Shown here: one piece after another, positions 10,579 to 19,416 of the stretch | Position numbering within the stretch: position 1 is the stretch's first letter | How the letters are laid out: the number at the start of each line of letters is the position of its first letter | Source of the DNA: JABDJZ01 sp047619685 | GTDB taxonomy: Bacteria; Bacteroidota; Rhodothermia; Rhodothermales; UBA10348 | NCBI GenBank assembly: GCA_047619685.1 | Contig: JBLHLC010000005.1 | Span: 62,001 to 126,000, forward strand | Length of the DNA: 64,000 nucleotides | Direction: 5' to 3' | Notes under the pieces: generated by a model | What the model was told of the DNA's origin: nothing | What the model saw: the letters and a program-made list of their open reading frames with translations, nothing else | The model's database searches: none | Program-made: the position numbers and the translations under genes

Positions 10579-10911
10579 TTGAATCTACTGACCCGACCCG
10601 AGGAATTCGTCATGCTGGCTATCTGGAAGCTGCAGAGTGACGCATACAGCCTGCCGATCCAGAAGCAGTTATCCAAGAGTACAGGCTACACCTGGTCGCT
10701 CAGTTCGATTTACACACCGCTCAAGCGCCTGACGCGCAAACAGTTGGTCACGTCCCACCTCACCGATCCGGTCCCGGAGCGCGGGGGGCGTCACAAGCGG
10801 GTATACCGGCTGACGCCCATGGGCCGGGAGGCACTGCTGGATATTCGTCGCATCGAATCCACGGTGTGGGAGGGCGTCTTTGACCTGGCTCTGAAGGGAG
10901 GATTGGCATGA
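10579..10911 (+). CDS. PadR-family transcriptional regulator (module 1)
   Basis: A 110-residue winged-helix PadR protein. It opens with LLTRPEEFVMLAIWKLQSD and has the recognition-helix region WSLSSIYTPLKRLTRKQLV followed by the wing GGRHKRVYRLTPMGREAL. The TTG start is supported by alignment with its paralogue at 18205-18537, which begins at the equivalent residue with ATG (MTLLTRSEEFVLLAVWRLQ). Its stop overlaps the permease start as ATGA, so the two are translationally coupled. PadR proteins usually repress their own operon and respond to small ligands or envelope stress; here the target is probably the adjoining permease through the element at 10510. Confidence 0.88.
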   Translation: MNLLTRPEEFVMLAIWKLQSDAYSLPIQKQLSKSTGYTWSLSSIYTPLKRLTRKQLVTSHLTDPVPERGGRHKRVYRLTPMGREALLDIRRIESTVWEGVFDLALKGGLA

Positions 10912-13511
10912 CAGAGGGACCCGACACGAAAAAACATATGCATCCGCCCCGCATTTCGGCGTTCATTCTTGGCCGCCTTCTTTCTGACCACTTCGACACT
11001 TCTGTCGGCGATTTCGAGGAGGGATTCAACGAGGTCGCTAGCGCCTATGGCCCCCGGCGAGCCCGGTGGTGGTACCGGGGTCAGGTCCTTCGGTTGATTC
11101 CCGATCAGATCTTTGAAGAGTTGCGCTGGGGCATCATCATGCTCCGGAATTATTTCACCGTCGGATTGCGCACTATGCAACGAAATCCGGTCGCGTCCTC
11201 GATCAATATTTTCGGTTTATCGGCGGCAATTGGCAGTGCCATCGCCCTGTTCTTCTTCATCCTGGTCCTGAACACCAACGATGACTTCCACGCCAACGGC
11301 GCGGAGATCTACATGGTTGGGCATACGGCCGTCCGCGAGGTCGATGAGTCCGGCCAGCCAGACCGGTGGGGTTCGTCGCCGGCGCCCCTCGGCCCCGCCC
11401 TGGTCTCGGGATTTCCGCAGGTCCAACGGGCCGTCAGGGTCTCGCGGCAGCGCGCCACGGTGCAAACGGGAGAAAGTGCCTTCCAGGAGAACTTCACCTT
11501 CGCCGATCCTGGGTTCTTCGAGATGTTCACCTTCCCGCTGGCCGCTGGACTCCCAGATGCGCTCCTCGATCCGCAATCGGTGGTTCTCAGTTCGGAGATG
11601 GCGACTAAATATTTTCGGGATCAGGACCCGGTCGGCGAAGGCCTGTTGGTCCGCTTCGGGGACGGCGCTGAGGAGCTTCTGGTGGTTCGGGGCGTCGCGG
11701 CAGCATTTCCGGAGTCAGCCAGCTTTCGTTTCGATTTCCTGCTTGGGTACGACAAGTTGGGGGCAGTGGGTACAGAAAATATGGACGACTGGGGCGTCCT
11801 CACGAGTACCACATTTGTTCAAATACCCGACCCGGATGACGTGGAGTTTGTTACGGACGAGATGGCCTCGTTCCTCGGTCCGATCAACGCGGCCGATGAT
11901 GCGAAGAAGGTCTCTGCACTCTTCCTCGACAACGTCCAGAACCCGGACTGGCGAACTGCCTGGCTGATCCGGGGCCGCGCGATGCAAGCTCCCCGCGTGG
12001 CGGAGTCTGTCATGTTCGGAGTGCTCGGCATTCTGATGCTCTTGGTGTCATGTTTCAACTACGTGACCATCGCTCTGGGGTCGGCTGCGCAGCGGCTGAA
12101 GGAAATCGGGATCCGCAAGACAGTAGGAGCTGAGAAGAGCCAGCTCATAGGGCAATTCTTGACCGAAAACCTTGTCATCTGCTGTGTCGCTCTGCTCGGG
12201 GGGATCTTGGTTGCAGCCACGGTCACGATCCCGTTCCTGAACAGCATGGTGGCGTTAGACATCCCGATGGACTATTTCGGCGAGCTCCAATTTTGGGTAT
12301 TCCTGATTGGGATTCTTGCCTTCGTCGGCATCGCTTCGGGAGCATATCCCGCCTTCTACATTTCGGCGTTCATGCCCATGGAGATCCTGCGTGGAAAGCG
12401 GACCATCGCCGAAAAGAAGGGCCTCACGCGGACGCTCACCACGTTACAATTTGTCCTCACCATCCTCACCATCAGTTTCTCCGCCTTCATCGGCTCTCTG
12501 GATGAGAAACTGACCCCCGATGACTGGGGGTACGACAAGGAGTCGCTGGTTATCCTCCCTGTTCTGGGTGAGGAGCACTTCGACCTGCTCAAGAATGAGG
12601 CTTCCCTCTTTCCAAACGTAGTCGCTCTCTCCGGCACGCGAGATCACCTGGGAGCATTCCGCAGCCGAACCTGGGCATCGGCCGAGGCCACGGATCGCCG
12701 GGTCTATTACTTTGGCGTGAGCCCGGACTATCTGGAGACAATGGGTATCCAGACCCGTGAAGGCCGCTCCTTTGGCGGAGGGTTTGAGTCCGACGACGCT
12801 ACGTCCGTGGTCATCAACAAGACCTTCGCCTCGGAGCTGGCCTCGGAGAACCCGGTCGGCGAGTCCATCCGCATGGACGCGCAGTTGTATACAGTAGTCG
12901 GTGTCGTGGAGGATTTCCTGATAGCCCCGCTGCTTGGCAAAGAGCATCCCGTGGTTTTTGAGGTATCGCCGCCTTCCCAATTCAGAAGTCTGGCCGTCCG
13001 CGTCGCCCAGGGTCAGGAGGAGCAAACCGTGGCGTCGCTGAGGGATCTCTGGGAGCGAAAATTCCCGGAGGCCAGTTTCTCTTATTACCCGCAGCAAGAG
13101 GTATTTGAGTCCCAGTCACTCCAGGGCCTGTCTACTTTCACGGCGTACCTGGCCGGGTTCGCCCTGCTGATATCCTGCATGGGACTCTTTGGGCTGGCGT
13201 CGCAGAAGGCCGCACAACGCGTCAAAGAGGTAGGTATTCGCAAGGCAATGGGAGCGTCAGCTGCCCACATCGTCGTCGTGGTAAACCGCGATTTTTTAGT
13301 CATGCTCGGCATCGCCACGCTTATTGCTACCAGCCTGGGCGTAATGGCCGGCAGCTTCTTTCTGGATCTTGCCCAATTCGATGTTTCGGTGGGCGCGGCC
13401 CCGTTCGTGATCTCGAACCTGCTGGTATTTCTGGTGGCCGCTTTATCGCTGGCAGTGCAGTCACGCAAACTCGTTCAGGTGGTGCCGGCCGATGTGTTGC
13501 GGGTTGATTGA
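10908..13511 (+). CDS. ADOP-type MacB/FtsX ABC permease (module 1)
   Basis: An 867-residue permease of the kind called acidobacterial duplicated orphan permease. A short cytosolic prefix domain (about 8-70, including FILGRLLSDHFDTSVGDFEE) precedes the first membrane helix, then a MacB-like periplasmic domain, an FtsX domain around 365-480 with RLKEIGIRKTVGAEKSQL, a second periplasmic domain, and a second FtsX domain around 740-860 with RVKEVGIRKAMGASAAH. The internal duplication gives two permease halves in one chain. No ATPase gene is near, so any ATPase must come from elsewhere. The ATG overlaps the PadR stop by four bases. The substrate is unknown; relatives act in efflux or envelope stress. 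Confidence 0.9.
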   Translation: MTEGPDTKKHMHPPRISAFILGRLLSDHFDTSVGDFEEGFNEVASAYGPRRARWWYRGQVLRLIPDQIFEELRWGIIMLRNYFTVGLRTMQRNPVASSINIFGLSAAIGSAIALFFFILVLNTNDDFHANGAEIYMVGHTAVREVDESGQPDRWGSSPAPLGPALVSGFPQVQRAVRVSRQRATVQTGESAFQENFTFADPGFFEMFTFPLAAGLPDALLDPQSVVLSSEMATKYFRDQDPVGEGLLVRFGDGAEELLVVRGVAAAFPESASFRFDFLLGYDKLGAVGTENMDDWGVLTSTTFVQIPDPDDVEFVTDEMASFLGPINAADDAKKVSALFLDNVQNPDWRTAWLIRGRAMQAPRVAESVMFGVLGILMLLVSCFNYVTIALGSAAQRLKEIGIRKTVGAEKSQLIGQFLTENLVICCVALLGGILVAATVTIPFLNSMVALDIPMDYFGELQFWVFLIGILAFVGIASGAYPAFYISAFMPMEILRGKRTIAEKKGLTRTLTTLQFVLTILTISFSAFIGSLDEKLTPDDWGYDKESLVILPVLGEEHFDLLKNEASLFPNVVALSGTRDHLGAFRSRTWASAEATDRRVYYFGVSPDYLETMGIQTREGRSFGGGFESDDATSVVINKTFASELASENPVGESIRMDAQLYTVVGVVEDFLIAPLLGKEHPVVFEVSPPSQFRSLAVRVAQGQEEQTVASLRDLWERKFPEASFSYYPQQEVFESQSLQGLSTFTAYLAGFALLISCMGLFGLASQKAAQRVKEVGIRKAMGASAAHIVVVVNRDFLVMLGIATLIATSLGVMAGSFFLDLAQFDVSVGAAPFVISNLLVFLVAALSLAVQSRKLVQVVPADVLRVD

Positions 13512-13790
13512 GGCCGCTCCCGAGAAAGACTTTAGAGCGGTGGCCAATGGTCCCGCTCCAACGAGGCTAGCGTAGTGCGCCGTTCTGTTTGGCACTTAAG
13601 CGTTGGCCTAAGAATACGTTCTCCCAATTCTACTTCTGTGACCGTCAACAGGGGTGCGAAAGTGGAATTGCCGCCCGTGTTCCGCTTCCGTGCGGTCAAT
13701 TCGGGGGATTTGGTGGGATGGGGATCCCTTATTCCACTCCGGCGCATCGAGCGCCGACCCGAGCCCGATAGAGCCCTCGAGAGCCCAGTA

Positions 13791-14255
13791 TTATCCGAAG
13801 CCGGCCTGGAATCCCGGAGCTGGAAACGAGGCCCCAAAGGAGAACGCCTCAGGTGATGGGCCGTCAGCGTGGAGGGCATCCAATCGTTCCTTGGCCTCGG
13901 CCTCGTCGGGTTGGTGACCGCTGGGTATCCACCAAAGAACCATGGAAGCCTCAATCATGCGGCTGAACCACTCCCTCCGGCGGCGCATGATTTCCAGATG
14001 GCCTGACTCGTAGACGTATCGCCTGAGCGATTCCAGATCCTCCCAAACCGAGAGGTTGACAATTGTGTCGTCTCCGAATGGTCTAAGGGTCGTAGCGTCT
14101 CCATCGTCCGTTTTCAGACGCCACACAAACCCGGGCGCGGCCTCGGCCAGGGCGTTGATGCGGTCCAGGTTGGCCACAAAGTCGGCCATGACGGGGTAGT
14201 CCAACGGTGCCTTTGCCCTGCCTACGTTCAGTTGCGCGAGGACGTAGTCAGGCAT
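13791..14255 (-). CDS. DUF3291 domain protein
   Basis: A 154-residue protein of the DUF3291 family, which has a dimeric alpha/beta-barrel-like fold related to antibiotic monooxygenase-type domains. Family features are the start YVLAQLNVGRAKAPLDYPVM, the strand containing PGFVWRLKTDDGDA, the NLSVWEDLESLRRYVYESGH block and MVLWWIPSGHQPDEAEAKERL. Its function is unestablished. It follows the serine hydrolase gene by seven bases and is likely in the same transcript. The last 20 residues, rich in Phe, Gly and Pro, are not part of the core. The 279 bases between this gene and the permease end at 13511 hold no gene I can support. Confidence 0.8.
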   Translation of the reverse strand: MPDYVLAQLNVGRAKAPLDYPVMADFVANLDRINALAEAAPGFVWRLKTDDGDATTLRPFGDDTIVNLSVWEDLESLRRYVYESGHLEIMRRRREWFSRMIEASMVLWWIPSGHQPDEAEAKERLDALHADGPSPEAFSFGASFPAPGFQAGFG

Positions 14256-14262
14256 CCTGATG

Positions 14263-15564
14263 TTAGCTGTTGTTTGCCGGGGAGGTCCGCCTCCTCTTTC
14301 TAAAAAAGCCTACTACCCCGAGAAGGACGGAGCCAACCAGAATAACCATCCAGCCTGTGCCAACGGCGGACTTCATGCCGTCCGTTCCCATGGTGAAGAG
14401 TGTCAAGTCCACCTTTCCGGTCTTCCAGAACACCCATTCACTCGCCAACCTCGTCGCCAATAAAGCATTCCCGGTTTCCAGGACGATGATGCCGTTCCCT
14501 GACTGGGGATCAAGCCTGACTGCGGTGTTGATTGGCGGGGTGCTCCTTCCATCATGACCAATGATGAAGTCGTCGTTCTCCGCAGGCGCGTAGAGAATGG
14601 TGCCCAATCCCCAGATGTCGATGCCCATCGTCTTTGCATGCGGCTCTCTCATCATTCGGATGGTCTCGGGACTGAGGACGCCACGGCCAATGGGTTCGCC
14701 GTCATTACCCACAAGGAAAACCTGAAAGAACACTTCCAGGTCGTGCAGCGACGTGTAGAGAGATGTCGCCGCGAGCGACGTGTATCGGTAGTGCGTCGCT
14801 TCGCTGCCGTCACCGTTGTAGAACTCGGCCAACCTGAGGCCCGTGGTATCGTCCCAGACGTAGGACGAGTGATTCATCTCCAGGGGCGCCAAAATAGATT
14901 CCTTCATGAAGGAGGCGAATGTCTGCCCGGTCACTTCCTCCACCAGTAGTTGGAGAAGCGTGTAGCCGCCACCAGAATACTCGAAGCCGCTACCGGGCTC
15001 CATGCCAACGTGCACCGACCCGCTTATGCCTTCGTCGGCATCCGATGCCTTGGTAAGTGATTCTTCGATTGGCTGCGTCGGCGTCCCCGGTTCGAAGCCG
15101 GAATAACCGAGCCCATCGGCAAGTCCGGCCGTGTGACTCAGGATTCGGCGAACCGTCACCTGGTCATTGTCGAAGTCGCTTGGCGGCAATTGCCAACGCG
15201 TCAGGTATGTGCTAGCCGGTGCATCCAGATCCAGCAGGCCCTGCTCGACCAGTTTCATTACACCAAAGGCGGAAACCCACTTGCTCAGCGAAGCCACCTG
15301 GAACACGGTATTCCTGTCGACTTCCGCGCCAGCCGAGTGAACCAGTTCTGCTTCAACCTGCCCCTCCTCCATAACGGCCAGGGCGAAATTCCCGACGAAC
15401 TCCGTGTCCAGTTCCCCCTTGACGGCATCCAGGTACACCTGCGTGCCACCATGCTCGGCGATGGGCGCGTGCCACCAGCCGTACATGGTACCGGCGAACA
15501 TCAGGGCCGCCCATAGCGCCATCACGGCAAGTGTCAGAAAGATGTGGCGGATGGCTCGTTTCAT
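14263..15564 (-). CDS. Beta-lactamase-related serine hydrolase with membrane anchors
   Basis: A 433-residue class C beta-lactamase/penicillin-binding-protein-fold hydrolase. The nucleophile motif SxxK is S92-L-S-K95 in VFQVASLSKWVSAFG. The second motif is degenerate, YSG at about 196-198 where YxN is usual. An HDG triad around GHDGRSTPP replaces the KTG/HxG motif. A membrane helix lies at about 8-30 and a second near the C-terminus (WMVILVGSVLLGVVGFF) followed by an Arg/Lys tail, so the catalytic domain is held outside the membrane. Such proteins act as esterases, D-peptidases or lactonases; the substrate cannot be named. It lies 73 bases downstream of the permease of module 2 and may belong to that operon. 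Confidence 0.85.
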   Translation of the reverse strand: MKRAIRHIFLTLAVMALWAALMFAGTMYGWWHAPIAEHGGTQVYLDAVKGELDTEFVGNFALAVMEEGQVEAELVHSAGAEVDRNTVFQVASLSKWVSAFGVMKLVEQGLLDLDAPASTYLTRWQLPPSDFDNDQVTVRRILSHTAGLADGLGYSGFEPGTPTQPIEESLTKASDADEGISGSVHVGMEPGSGFEYSGGGYTLLQLLVEEVTGQTFASFMKESILAPLEMNHSSYVWDDTTGLRLAEFYNGDGSEATHYRYTSLAATSLYTSLHDLEVFFQVFLVGNDGEPIGRGVLSPETIRMMREPHAKTMGIDIWGLGTILYAPAENDDFIIGHDGRSTPPINTAVRLDPQSGNGIIVLETGNALLATRLASEWVFWKTGKVDLTLFTMGTDGMKSAVGTGWMVILVGSVLLGVVGFFRKRRRTSPANNS

Positions 15565-15637
15565 GTATGAGGGCGGATAATCTGATTGGCATCGGCCTTA
15601 CGGCCTCGGCATTCCAATGGTTACGAGGGTGCCTCAC

Positions 15638-18208
15638 TCAGTCGCTCCTCAGCACTACCGCCGGATCCGCCTTAACCAGGCTTCGGGCCTGCGACCCAGC
15701 CGCAATGGCCGCCGTGGAAAGCACGACAGCATAGGCGACCGCAAACAGACCAGGCCCGAGCGGAAGATGCCTGATCTCCCAGGTTGGGATGCTGGTCAGC
15801 GCTGCAAACCCCGCAATGGTGATGGCCGTTGCGATGGCCGCCGCGATGAACAGCATCAAGAGGAAGCGGCGATTCACGATGAGCATCAGATGGCTGACCG
15901 ATGCGCCCAGTACCTTGCGGACACTTATATCCTTCAGCTGCTGGGCCATGTTCTGCGAGGCCAGCCCGAAGAGCCCCAGGCAGGCGATAGCCAGCGCGAG
16001 CGCCGCCAGGTACCCAAACGCCTGGACCACATTGCCATACGACTGGAGATTCGCGTCGAAGGCCTCGGATTGGATCAGGGCGTCGAAGGGGCGATCGGGG
16101 AAACGCTCCTTCCACGAGGCACGCAGGACCGCGATCATTTCGCGGGGTCCGACCCCGTCGATACGCATCGTGATGAATCGCGCTTCGGATTCCGCCGATC
16201 GGCTGAATATGACCGGCAGATCGCTTTGCATCGGGAAGACCAGCACGTCACCCACGACGCCGACCACATTCCGGTCCGAGCCGTCCATCCGGATGGTCTC
16301 GGAGAGCGGGGTTTCCCATCCCTGTTTCCGGACAAATGCCTCATTGACAAGCACGGAGTTTAGCTGGTCGCCAGTAAAGTCGTCGTTGAACCCCCGGCCG
16401 GTTTCGATGGAAAGCCCCATCGTCTCCGTGTAGTTTGCCCCGACGGCGAAACGGTACGAATTTATCTCCTCGCCGCGCACGGTAACCTCGGCCCGACCCG
16501 TGGCCACGCCGACTTGATCGACCGAACTGGTGACCGACACCACGTTCGCCCTCTGACTGACCATGTCGCGCACAACCGCCGCCTCGGCATCCGAGCCGAC
16601 CCGGACCGAAACGACACCGGCAGGATTGTACCCCCACTCCTGGCTCAGCATGTATTGGCCGTTCATGGTCAGATACACGCCGATGATCACAGTGAGAAAG
16701 GCCAGGGCGAACTGGGCCGTCAGCAGGGTGCTCGTGAGCCAGTTTTTGCGACCGAGACCGATGCTCTGCCGCAACACCTGGACGGGTCGAAACGACGTGA
16801 CGTAGAACGCCGGGTAGGATCCTGAGAGCAGTCCGACCAGAACGAGGAGGGCCAGGAGAAACAGGACCAGCGGCTTCAGGTCGGCCGCCACGAACACAAT
16901 CTGATTGACGAGGATCGAATTGAAGAGCGGAATGAGGAGGAAAAACGCAACCGCGATTCCCAGGAGAAGCGACAGAAAGCACAGGAACAGGTTCTCGCCG
17001 AGAAACTGGAGAACGAGCTGACTCCGCGAGCCCCCGACCACCTTCCTGATCCCGATTTCCCGCAGCCGCCGGCCAGCGGCACCCAGGGAGATGTTGATGT
17101 AGTTGAAACACGAAAGCGCCAGCATGAACAGCGGGATTGCCAGCAGCATCAGGATGAAGACGGGATTCGGCGCGTCGATGATCCGGTTGCGCACGTCCCA
17201 CGCCTTGGGATTCGGGTCCTGAATATTGTCTAGGCGAAAGGCTTCCACCGGGTTCTCCGCGTCCCCGGCGTTGTGAACCGCGACATACCGAACCAGTGCG
17301 GAGTCCACCTCATCCCTGGATGCACCCGGTTGCAGCATGACAAACGTTGCCCCGGCATCGGCCTTCCAATCGCCATACGTCTCGTCGGCAATCCTGTCGA
17401 GGTTCATGAGCATGGTAAACCGGACCCCCGCGCTCGTGGCAAACCGCTCCGCTACGGCCGCGACGGTCGCCGAGATATTGCGGCCGTTTGTGAGAACGAT
17501 GCTCAATTCTCGCCCGACCGCAGGTTCGTTACCGAAAAGCCGCTTTGCTTCCTTCTCGCCGAGAATTACCTGGTCCGGATCCAGCAGCGCGCTGGCTGAC
17601 CCGCTGGCCATTGGGAAGGAGAACATGTCCATGAAGGCCGGCTCGACGAACATGACCCATTCCTCGAACGGCTTGTCGTCGACATACACGACGGCACCTT
17701 TGCCCGACACCCGCACCGATTGCTCTACTGCGGCCAGGTCTTCGACCAGTGCGGGCCCGAGCGGCATGGGGGATTGACCGTACACTTCTTGCGCTCCGTC
17801 CCGGTCCATCACCTGCTCGATGAGATACGTGCGGTCCCCGTTGACGTGTTCGGCGTTCATGTTCATGTACCCGTTCAGGAACAGGAACACGGTGATGCAG
17901 CACGCGACGGCAACCGAGAGTCCAAAGACGTTGATCGTGGAGGCAACCCGCTGCTTGCGAAAGTGCCGGACGGCAAGCGTCAGGTAATTCATCAGCATCA
18001 CGAGGCCCTGGCGGGTCTTCTCCGCAAGACGCCCAGGCGTCATGGTCAGGACCTGGATCCGAAATTTCCAGACGGCCGCGGAGGACCCGGACTCCTCGGC
18101 AACGATGCTGTAGTACTCCTGGAAGTCGCCAAGCGCGGTTTCTCCACGGTCATTCAGCAGCCAGGAGGCGAAGCGGGCGGAGTATTTGGGCAATCGAAAT
18201 CCGTTCAT
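15638..18208 (-). CDS. ADOP-type MacB/FtsX ABC permease (module 2)
   Basis: An 856-residue paralogue of the permease at 10908. It has the same order: cytosolic prefix (FASWLLNDRGETALGDFQEYY), first helix within STINVFGLSVAVACCITVFLF, periplasmic domain, FtsX domain with RLREIGIRKVVGGSRSQL, second periplasmic domain and terminal FtsX domain with QLKDISVRKVLGASVSHL. The start at 18208 was chosen because its ATG overlaps the PadR stop as ATGA, exactly as in module 1; an upstream ATG at 18250 would lie inside padR. It has no neighbouring ATPase. The two modules probably arose by duplication; the permeases differ enough to have different partners or substrates. Confidence 0.9.
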   Translation of the reverse strand: MNGFRLPKYSARFASWLLNDRGETALGDFQEYYSIVAEESGSSAAVWKFRIQVLTMTPGRLAEKTRQGLVMLMNYLTLAVRHFRKQRVASTINVFGLSVAVACCITVFLFLNGYMNMNAEHVNGDRTYLIEQVMDRDGAQEVYGQSPMPLGPALVEDLAAVEQSVRVSGKGAVVYVDDKPFEEWVMFVEPAFMDMFSFPMASGSASALLDPDQVILGEKEAKRLFGNEPAVGRELSIVLTNGRNISATVAAVAERFATSAGVRFTMLMNLDRIADETYGDWKADAGATFVMLQPGASRDEVDSALVRYVAVHNAGDAENPVEAFRLDNIQDPNPKAWDVRNRIIDAPNPVFILMLLAIPLFMLALSCFNYINISLGAAGRRLREIGIRKVVGGSRSQLVLQFLGENLFLCFLSLLLGIAVAFFLLIPLFNSILVNQIVFVAADLKPLVLFLLALLVLVGLLSGSYPAFYVTSFRPVQVLRQSIGLGRKNWLTSTLLTAQFALAFLTVIIGVYLTMNGQYMLSQEWGYNPAGVVSVRVGSDAEAAVVRDMVSQRANVVSVTSSVDQVGVATGRAEVTVRGEEINSYRFAVGANYTETMGLSIETGRGFNDDFTGDQLNSVLVNEAFVRKQGWETPLSETIRMDGSDRNVVGVVGDVLVFPMQSDLPVIFSRSAESEARFITMRIDGVGPREMIAVLRASWKERFPDRPFDALIQSEAFDANLQSYGNVVQAFGYLAALALAIACLGLFGLASQNMAQQLKDISVRKVLGASVSHLMLIVNRRFLLMLFIAAAIATAITIAGFAALTSIPTWEIRHLPLGPGLFAVAYAVVLSTAAIAAGSQARSLVKADPAVVLRSD

Positions 18209-18537
18209 GTCCGTACGCCCGCAAGGGCCAGATTTGTGATGCCGCTCCACATGGTGTTTTCCACTTCGCGGGTATGCAGCAGCTCCCGCTTCCCGAGCGG
18301 GGTAAGCTGGTAGATGCGCTTGGGCCGCCCGCCGCGCTCAGCCGTGGGCTTGGTCCGGAAGGAGGTGACGAGGCCCCGCTTAGTCAGGCGTTCCAGAGGC
18401 GTGAAGATCGATCCCAGGGACCAACTCTCGCCCGTGGACTTGGACAGTTGTTTCATGAGAGCCAAGCTGTAGGCATCGCCCTGCAGCCGCCATACGGCGA
18501 GAAGGACGAACTCTTCGGAGCGGGTAAGCAGCGTCAT
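18205..18537 (-). CDS. PadR-family transcriptional regulator (module 2)
   Basis: A 110-residue winged-helix PadR protein closely resembling the one at 10579, with MTLLTRSEEFVLLAVWRLQ at the start, WSLGSIFTPLERLTKRGLV in the DNA-reading region and GGRPKRIYQLTPLGKREL in the wing. It overlaps the permease gene by four bases (ATGA). The conserved 28-nt element at 18565-18592 lies 27 bases upstream of its ATG. The pair is probably autoregulated, and the near identity of the elements means the two regulators could act on each other's operon. Confidence 0.88.
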   Translation of the reverse strand: MTLLTRSEEFVLLAVWRLQGDAYSLALMKQLSKSTGESWSLGSIFTPLERLTKRGLVTSFRTKPTAERGGRPKRIYQLTPLGKRELLHTREVENTMWSGITNLALAGVRT

Positions 18538-18564
18538 GTGTATTTCTTCCTGTTGCTGGAAGTA

Positions 18565-18592
18565 ATCCTACGGGGCTCTGTTGGTTTGTTTC
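18565..18592 (-). promoter_or_regulatory. Conserved 28-nt element upstream of PadR-permease module 2
   Basis: Read on the minus strand this begins GAAACAAA and ends GCCCCGTAGGAT, the same two blocks at the same spacing as the element at 10510-10537. It ends 27 bases before the ATG of the regulator. Sequence on either side is not conserved between the copies, which argues for selection on the block rather than recent duplication of the whole region. Confidence 0.6.
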
Positions 18593-18630
18593 GTTTTGTG
18601 GAACAAGCCGCGGAGGGGGCCTGCGTTTTG

Positions 18631-19362
18631 ATGGGGAAACACGATTACCATGAGGCGAAAGCAACCGAGAAATGCGTGACACGCTCCCTGATATTTCCGA
18701 TCGTGACCTTGCTGATCTGCCTGGCCTGTCCCGCTTTGCTGGCCGCGCAGTCTCCGGAAGCCAGTCCGCAGGAGTGGGCCGAGCTGGACCCCGAGTACAC
18801 GCTCTACATAGACGTGCCCATGGGCCGAATCGTCATCGCCCTCTCCAAGGACTTCGCTCCCAACCATCAGACGTACCCATTGGTAGACGCTCCGTGGGCG
18901 CCTGCGGGTGACTACACAATCCGGCTAGCCGTGGGCGGACGGCAGTTTGAACAGCCTCTTACGCTCCGCCTGGACCCGCGGGTGAAGACGTCCGCGGCCG
19001 AGCTTGAGCACGTTACCACGCTCTCGCGTGAGATGTACGACGGCGCGGTTGCGGCCCATGCCGCCTATGAGGAGGCGCGCGCCATGGTGGAGCGTCTTGC
19101 TGGCGCCGACTTGAAGGCCGAGGTCGAAGCCCTTGCCCCTGCGCCTGGTCCGACCGGTGGCCGGCGTTTCCGCGGTGCAGCGCCGTCGGGTCCGCCCACC
19201 TTGAACGGGGTGAGCACGAGTCTCATGAGCGCGGCCATGTCCATGCAGGCAGCGGAGGTGGGGCCAACCGAGCGGCAGGTGGCGGCGTGCGACGCGGCGC
19301 GGACGCAGCTTCAGGAGGTGATGCAGCGGTGGGAGGCGTTGCGCGAGCGCGTGCGGCGCTGA
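18631..19362 (+). pseudogene. Chimeric exported protein: PPIase N-terminus joined to BNR-glycosidase-like C-terminus
   Basis: An open 243-residue frame that seems to be two gene ends joined by a deletion. A signal peptide (SLIFPIVTLLICLACPALLAAQ) is followed by TLYIDVPMGRIVIALSKDFAPNH, the opening of a cyclophilin-type peptidyl-prolyl isomerase. It then passes straight into DAPWAPAGDYTIRLAVGG and a helical tail rich in Ala and Glu, which resembles the C-terminal region of large secreted BNR/sortilin-like glycosidases (APPGxYTVRL plus helical tail). The cyclophilin barrel and its active site are missing. The ATG at 18631 has GGAGGGGG about 11 bases upstream; a GTG at 18676 is an alternative. 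It may be expressed, but neither parent function can remain. Confidence 0.55.
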
Positions 19363-19416
19363 GGTTGGAACCCAGATCGGCGTTTCAGGCCCAAAACGGC
19401 CCGTGTCAACGGTTCG

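Noticed and set aside
10579..18537. Modules 1 and 2 as a composite transposon or inverted repeat
   Set aside because: The permease genes are paralogous only at protein level; there are no transposase genes, terminal repeats or target duplications.
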